From the NCBI GenBank assembly GCA_030605045.1, contig JAUWBK010000045.1:1-8190 (forward strand): a stretch of DNA of 8,190 nt. The letters are read 5' to 3'. Each line of letters opens with the position of its first letter. Position 1 is the first letter of the stretch. Both the position numbers and the translations under genes were made by a program. Below, piece after piece: positions 6,002 through 8,190 of this stretch. The notes under the pieces were generated by a model. The model did not search any database, was not told where the DNA came from, and saw only the letters and a program-made list of their open reading frames with translations. Origin of the DNA: Dehalococcoidia bacterium (GTDB lineage: Bacteria > Chloroflexota > Dehalococcoidia > Dehalococcoidales > RBG-16-60-22).

Positions 6002-6050
6002 AGGAGAGGGGAAGGTTTTTAGAGAAGGGTTTCGCCCCCCTTTGACTCTC
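6002..6050. repeat. dispersed repeat, copy A (left of the VOC gene)
   Basis: This roughly 49-bp stretch aligns with 6728-6778. Both begin AGGAGAGGGG, continue with AGGT and GAGA blocks, and end CTTTGACTC followed by a C-rich or T/C pair. They differ by scattered substitutions and one or two small gaps. Together the copies flank the VOC-zinc ribbon gene in the same orientation. On the minus strand copy A lies immediately after the VOC stop codon. Confidence 0.6.
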
Positions 6051-6056
6051 TCTTAA

Positions 6057-6668
6057 TTATTTTCTCTCCCAGGCTGGCATCTTGGCCATGTACTCTTTGG
6101 CTGCCTTCTCCGCGGTTTCTTTATCCATATTCTGGATCTTCATCATAAAGTTGGCCATACCCTCAGACACTTCCTCATAGCTTTTGAGACTGCCATTCGG
6201 ATTGGCACAGTTTACACAGTAGATATTGGCTGAGTTTCCCCCACCAAAGTCCTCAAGCTTGGTCATCGGCATGCCACAGCTCAGACAGTTTTTAGCGGTT
6301 ACCTGATTGAAAGCCAGCTTATAGCCATCAATATCCTCAACGGTAAAGTCCCTGACACCGTATGGCTCATCTTTTATATCAACGGCAATCTTGACCCCCT
6401 TCTTTTTTAGCTCTTGGTAATACTCGTCAATGTCGCCGTCAATTTGCAGATACAGGTATACGCCGATGCCCAGCTTTTCTTCACGGCTAATACCGTGGTC
6501 TTTAGCCGGTATAAACATCAGCACCATGCCGTCTTTAGCAAGGTCAACGTATTCCGGGTTATTGGCGTCGGGAAAAGCCATCCCCATCTTAAATCCGAGG
6601 GATTTCGTATAAAATTCAATTGTTTCCTTCATGTTTCTCGCCGCCAATAGAGGAGAAAGATAACCCAT
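6057..6668 (-). CDS. VOC (glyoxalase-like) domain fused to a C-terminal zinc ribbon
   Basis: This 203-residue cytoplasmic protein has two parts. Residues 1-122 form a vicinal-oxygen-chelate/glyoxalase-bleomycin resistance fold: MGYLSPLLAARNMKETIEFY, the repeated GIGVYLYLQ strand and FTVEDIDGYKLAF at the end. Residues 126-203 resemble the putative zinc-ribbon family PF12674, with C128-L-S-C131-GMPM, C151-V-N-C154 and a terminal helix ending in MPAWERK. The usual glyoxalase metal ligands are not obvious: no His near the first strand and D/E only at the last, so glyoxalase activity is doubtful and a ligand-binding role is as likely. The start has a perfect AAGGAGGT (6676-6683) 7 nt away. It is a single-gene unit flanked by two copies of a dispersed repeat. 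Substrate unknown. Confidence 0.85.
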   Translation of the reverse strand: MGYLSPLLAARNMKETIEFYTKSLGFKMGMAFPDANNPEYVDLAKDGMVLMFIPAKDHGISREEKLGIGVYLYLQIDGDIDEYYQELKKKGVKIAVDIKDEPYGVRDFTVEDIDGYKLAFNQVTAKNCLSCGMPMTKLEDFGGGNSANIYCVNCANPNGSLKSYEEVSEGMANFMMKIQNMDKETAEKAAKEYMAKMPAWERK

Positions 6669-6712
6669 TTTAATGACCTCCTTATGATAATTTGTCTACC
6701 TCACCCCTGTGT

Positions 6713-6738
6713 CCCCCTCTCCTTCAAAGGAGAGGGGG
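6713..6738. repeat. strong palindrome upstream of the VOC gene
   Basis: CCCCCTCTCCTT (6713-6724) and AAGGAGAGGGGG (6727-6738) form a perfect 12-bp inverted repeat with only two bases between, so the top pairs would open into a loop. Its right arm overlaps dispersed-repeat copy B. There is no T run on either side, so it is not a standard terminator, though it could slow transcription leaving the small membrane-protein gene. Similar palindromes are, to my recollection, common as dispersed intergenic repeats in this kind of genome. Confidence 0.7.
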
Positions 6739-6778
6739 AGGTGTTATGTGAGAGAGACTTCACCCCTCTTTGACTCCC
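6728..6778. repeat. dispersed repeat, copy B (right of the VOC gene)
   Basis: This is the second copy of the repeat at 6002-6050, in the same orientation, ending CACCCCTCTTTGACTCCC. Unlike copy A it is preceded by the complementary arm that makes the palindrome at 6713-6738, so copy B may be the more complete element. The rest of the gap from here to 6833 shows nothing else recognisable. Confidence 0.6.
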
Positions 6779-6833
6779 CTGATTATTGCTCCATAGATAG
6801 TTACTCCCCTTCCTTTTGGGCTATCTTTTGCGC

Positions 6834-6977
6834 TTAGTCACTGCCCCTGCCGAAGGGAATAACACCTACGACAAAAAGGACAACTCCAATACCCATCCAG
6901 ACGAAACTAGTGTTAGATAAGGCTATTACAAATATGATACCACCACCTAGAGCCAGTCCTAACTTAGTCCACATCAT
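6834..6977 (-). CDS. small two-helix membrane protein (47 residues)
   Basis: Unrecognised. The 47-residue product is almost wholly hydrophobic: a first membrane segment at about 6-20 (LGLALGGGIIFVIAL), a short turn (SNTS), a second at about 25-42 (rich in V, G, I and F) and a charged tail GRGSD. The start is the first of two ATG codons at 6975-6977, because AGGAGG (6987-6992) lies 9 nt before it; longer readings would include that site as codons. The start follows the stop of the larger membrane-protein gene by one base, and its binding site lies inside that gene's last codons, so the two are almost certainly coupled. It may be an accessory subunit of that protein. The coupling makes it more believable than size alone would. 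Confidence 0.65.
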   Translation of the reverse strand: MMWTKLGLALGGGIIFVIALSNTSFVWMGIGVVLFVVGVIPFGRGSD

Positions 6978-6978
6978 G

Positions 6979-7656
6979 TTACGATACCTCCTTCTCTTGG
7001 GGCTTGTCATCAGTGGGATGCCCAACCCCGTAATCAACTCCTGTTGTGTCTACCTCTATGCCTGGAGAATTCTTGATGAATTCTTCGTAAGACTTTACAC
7101 GGTGTCTTCTCACTATAAGAGCCAAAACGAACATTACTATTACTGCTATATACGGAAGAGTCAACTCCAAACGAAAAGTGGCAGTAGGATTAGGAGTAAA
7201 TGGACAAATCTTTAACACCTGCGTAAATATATGATATAGCAGAACCAGACATCCAGTAATTAATCCGAGACACCATTGTATGCGTATGTGAGTCATTATC
7301 GATACCTTACTCCTATGCTTACCGAAATAATAATGAATTTGCCTTAAGTCGGTCTGCCTAAGGAATTGACGTTCAATATTTGCTATTATAACTAAGTTTC
7401 GGTTATACCAATATGCTGAGTCATAAACGTTGGCTATTAACCAGCCTACGAGCACAATAATAAGAGCCACAGCGATATCTATAGACACTAAAGCTTCCAT
7501 TCCCGCTACTAGGAACGCTAATGACCCAACTAAGACTGTTATCGGCTGCCAGATTATACTTATATGCCGATTAATATCGTTATACATCTGGTCATACATA
7601 TGAAGCAAGAATTCTTTGCGGTTGTCCTCATTGTTATTATTACCTTTGCCGTTCAT
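6979..7656 (-). CDS. uncharacterised four-helix membrane protein
   Basis: The 225-residue product has an N-terminal polar segment rich in Asn (1-14), two membrane segments at about 37-57 and 60-79, a cytoplasm-sized stretch with conserved-looking YDSAYWYNRNLVIIANIERQ (78-97) and IHYYFGKHR (107-115), two more membrane segments at about 125-146 and 165-183, and an acidic tail. I recall similar unnamed proteins sharing the YWYNRNL and HYYFGKH blocks, but no function. The pairing of helix hairpins around a middle helical region is loosely like SLATT-type membrane proteins of defence systems; this is a resemblance in layout only. The start at 7656 follows AAAGGG 8 nt upstream. It lies 26 bp after the upstream gene and 1 bp before the small membrane gene. 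Base composition is AT-rich compared with clpC, rarA or pit, hinting at transfer. Confidence 0.75.
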   Translation of the reverse strand: MNGKGNNNNEDNRKEFLLHMYDQMYNDINRHISIIWQPITVLVGSLAFLVAGMEALVSIDIAVALIIVLVGWLIANVYDSAYWYNRNLVIIANIERQFLRQTDLRQIHYYFGKHRSKVSIMTHIRIQWCLGLITGCLVLLYHIFTQVLKICPFTPNPTATFRLELTLPYIAVIVMFVLALIVRRHRVKSYEEFIKNSPGIEVDTTGVDYGVGHPTDDKPQEKEVS

Positions 7657-7682
7657 TATGTAGACCCTTTATTGCGTAGGAA

Positions 7683-8190
7683 TCAATATTCCTCCCACAG
7701 TCGGTTAATATTTAAGAGCGAGTCTTTTATACATTGCTCATAACCACCTAAAGGATGTGGACGAAAAGTTTCCCCATCAAAGAAGTCTCCGAAGGTTGCA
7801 TCCAACGTAAATCTATTGCAGTCTATACTTTCTACCACGAGTTGCTCTCCCAAAGCACGTTGTTTACTGGGGTGTCCCCCAAGAAGATGAACCTTTCGTG
7901 TAGTAAAGCAACTTAATGGTAATCCCGTGCCCCCATATCCAGTTGGGACACTATAGCCGAGCAAAAAATTCTCTGGGATGATATGTGGCAACATTGGTTG
8001 AAGTCTCAAATCTTTAGGAACGATTACAACGGTATCTGCCCATTGCGAAAGCTCTAATGCCTCGCTAAGAATACGGTCTAGTTCTCCTATGTCAACAACA
8101 TCTCTTGCAACAGTTATCATCGGGCGAGTATCCTTTGCAGTCTGTAGGTGCTTACGGTAGTCATAACCGTTCCAGTCAATATCTAGAAAG
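7683..8190 (-). CDS. uncharacterised protein resembling DUF6610-type phage/archaeal proteins, 5' end outside window
   Basis: The frame is open to the right edge. The ATG at 8118-8120 is not the true start, since 23 further codons upstream read sensibly (LDIDWNGYDYRKHLQ...). About 168 residues are visible. Alternating strands and helices are suggested: MITVARDV, then a helix, VVIVPKD, LLGYSVPTGYGGT, KVHLLGGHPSKQ, then ESIDCNRFTLDA. The blocks YSVPTxxGGT and VHLLGG recall proteins annotated as DUF6610 in phages and haloarchaea, a memory-based match. The order (G-Y strand, VHLLGG strand, then SxD) also recalls the C-terminal half of tRNA-guanine transglycosylase-like barrels, but the catalytic residues cannot be confirmed. 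It is the first visible gene of a tightly spaced operon with two membrane proteins. Function unknown. Confidence 0.7.
   Translation of the reverse strand, partial: FLDIDWNGYDYRKHLQTAKDTRPMITVARDVVDIGELDRILSEALELSQWADTVVIVPKDLRLQPMLPHIIPENFLLGYSVPTGYGGTGLPLSCFTTRKVHLLGGHPSKQRALGEQLVVESIDCNRFTLDATFGDFFDGETFRPHPLGGYEQCIKDSLLNINRLWEEY

Noticed and set aside
6713..6738. Palindrome considered as an intrinsic terminator for the right-hand operon
   Set aside because: No T run follows the stem on the minus strand, and it is about 100 bp past the last stop; it fits a dispersed repeat better.
6910..7215. Plus-strand 101-codon frame opposite the membrane-protein genes
   Set aside because: Antisense to two genes with good binding sites and coupled spacing; composition is that of a shadow frame.

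Overview
The window reads as a bacterial chromosome segment, most plausibly from a Chloroflexota lineage of the Dehalococcoidia type. This is an inference from ClpC, RemA, Gmk with a GKD P-loop, the PiT/DUF47 pair, and dispersed CATTGCGAG-type and CCCCTCTCC-type palindromes. I could not test it by search. The left two thirds is housekeeping. The right end (about 6.83-8.19 kb) is visibly more AT-rich and looks like accessory DNA.

Layout. (1) Positions 1-878 (-): N-terminal part of the ClpC AAA+ unfoldase, running off the left edge. (2) 1007-1129 (-): a 5S rRNA gene with no 23S gene beside it and its own recognisable promoter at 1175-1203. (3) 1130-1483: intergenic, holding that promoter, a tight hairpin at 1251-1276 and a possible promoter for the next unit. 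(4) 1484-2393 (+): remA (DUF370) overlapping gmk. (5) 2396-4058 (-): a DUF47 (PhoU-like) gene followed by a PiT phosphate transporter, overlapping by 8 bp, with a good promoter at 4286-4314 and a leader of about 220 nt. Its 3' end meets gmk tail to tail with 2 bp between stops. (6) 4329-5684 (-): rarA/mgsA, a replication-associated AAA+ ATPase, whose Walker A threonine reads as proline. (7) 5685-6056: gene-free and repeat-rich, with four 23-bp-spaced copies of a TGTCATTGCGAG motif closed by an inverted copy. (8) 6057-6668 (-): a fusion of a VOC/glyoxalase domain with a C-terminal zinc ribbon, bracketed by two related copies of a roughly 50-bp dispersed repeat. (9) 6834-8190 (-): a compact three-gene cassette made of a truncated protein resembling DUF6610-type phage/archaeal proteins, a four-helix membrane protein and a 47-residue two-helix membrane protein.

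Functional links. DUF47 and PiT form a phosphate-uptake operon. remA and gmk keep an arrangement known from Firmicutes, but without yicC upstream. ClpC and RarA act independently in protein quality control and at stalled replication forks. The right-hand cassette is the least understood part: tight spacing, AT-rich composition and a possible TGT-like barrel protein suggest a mobile or phage-derived module whose start lies outside the window.
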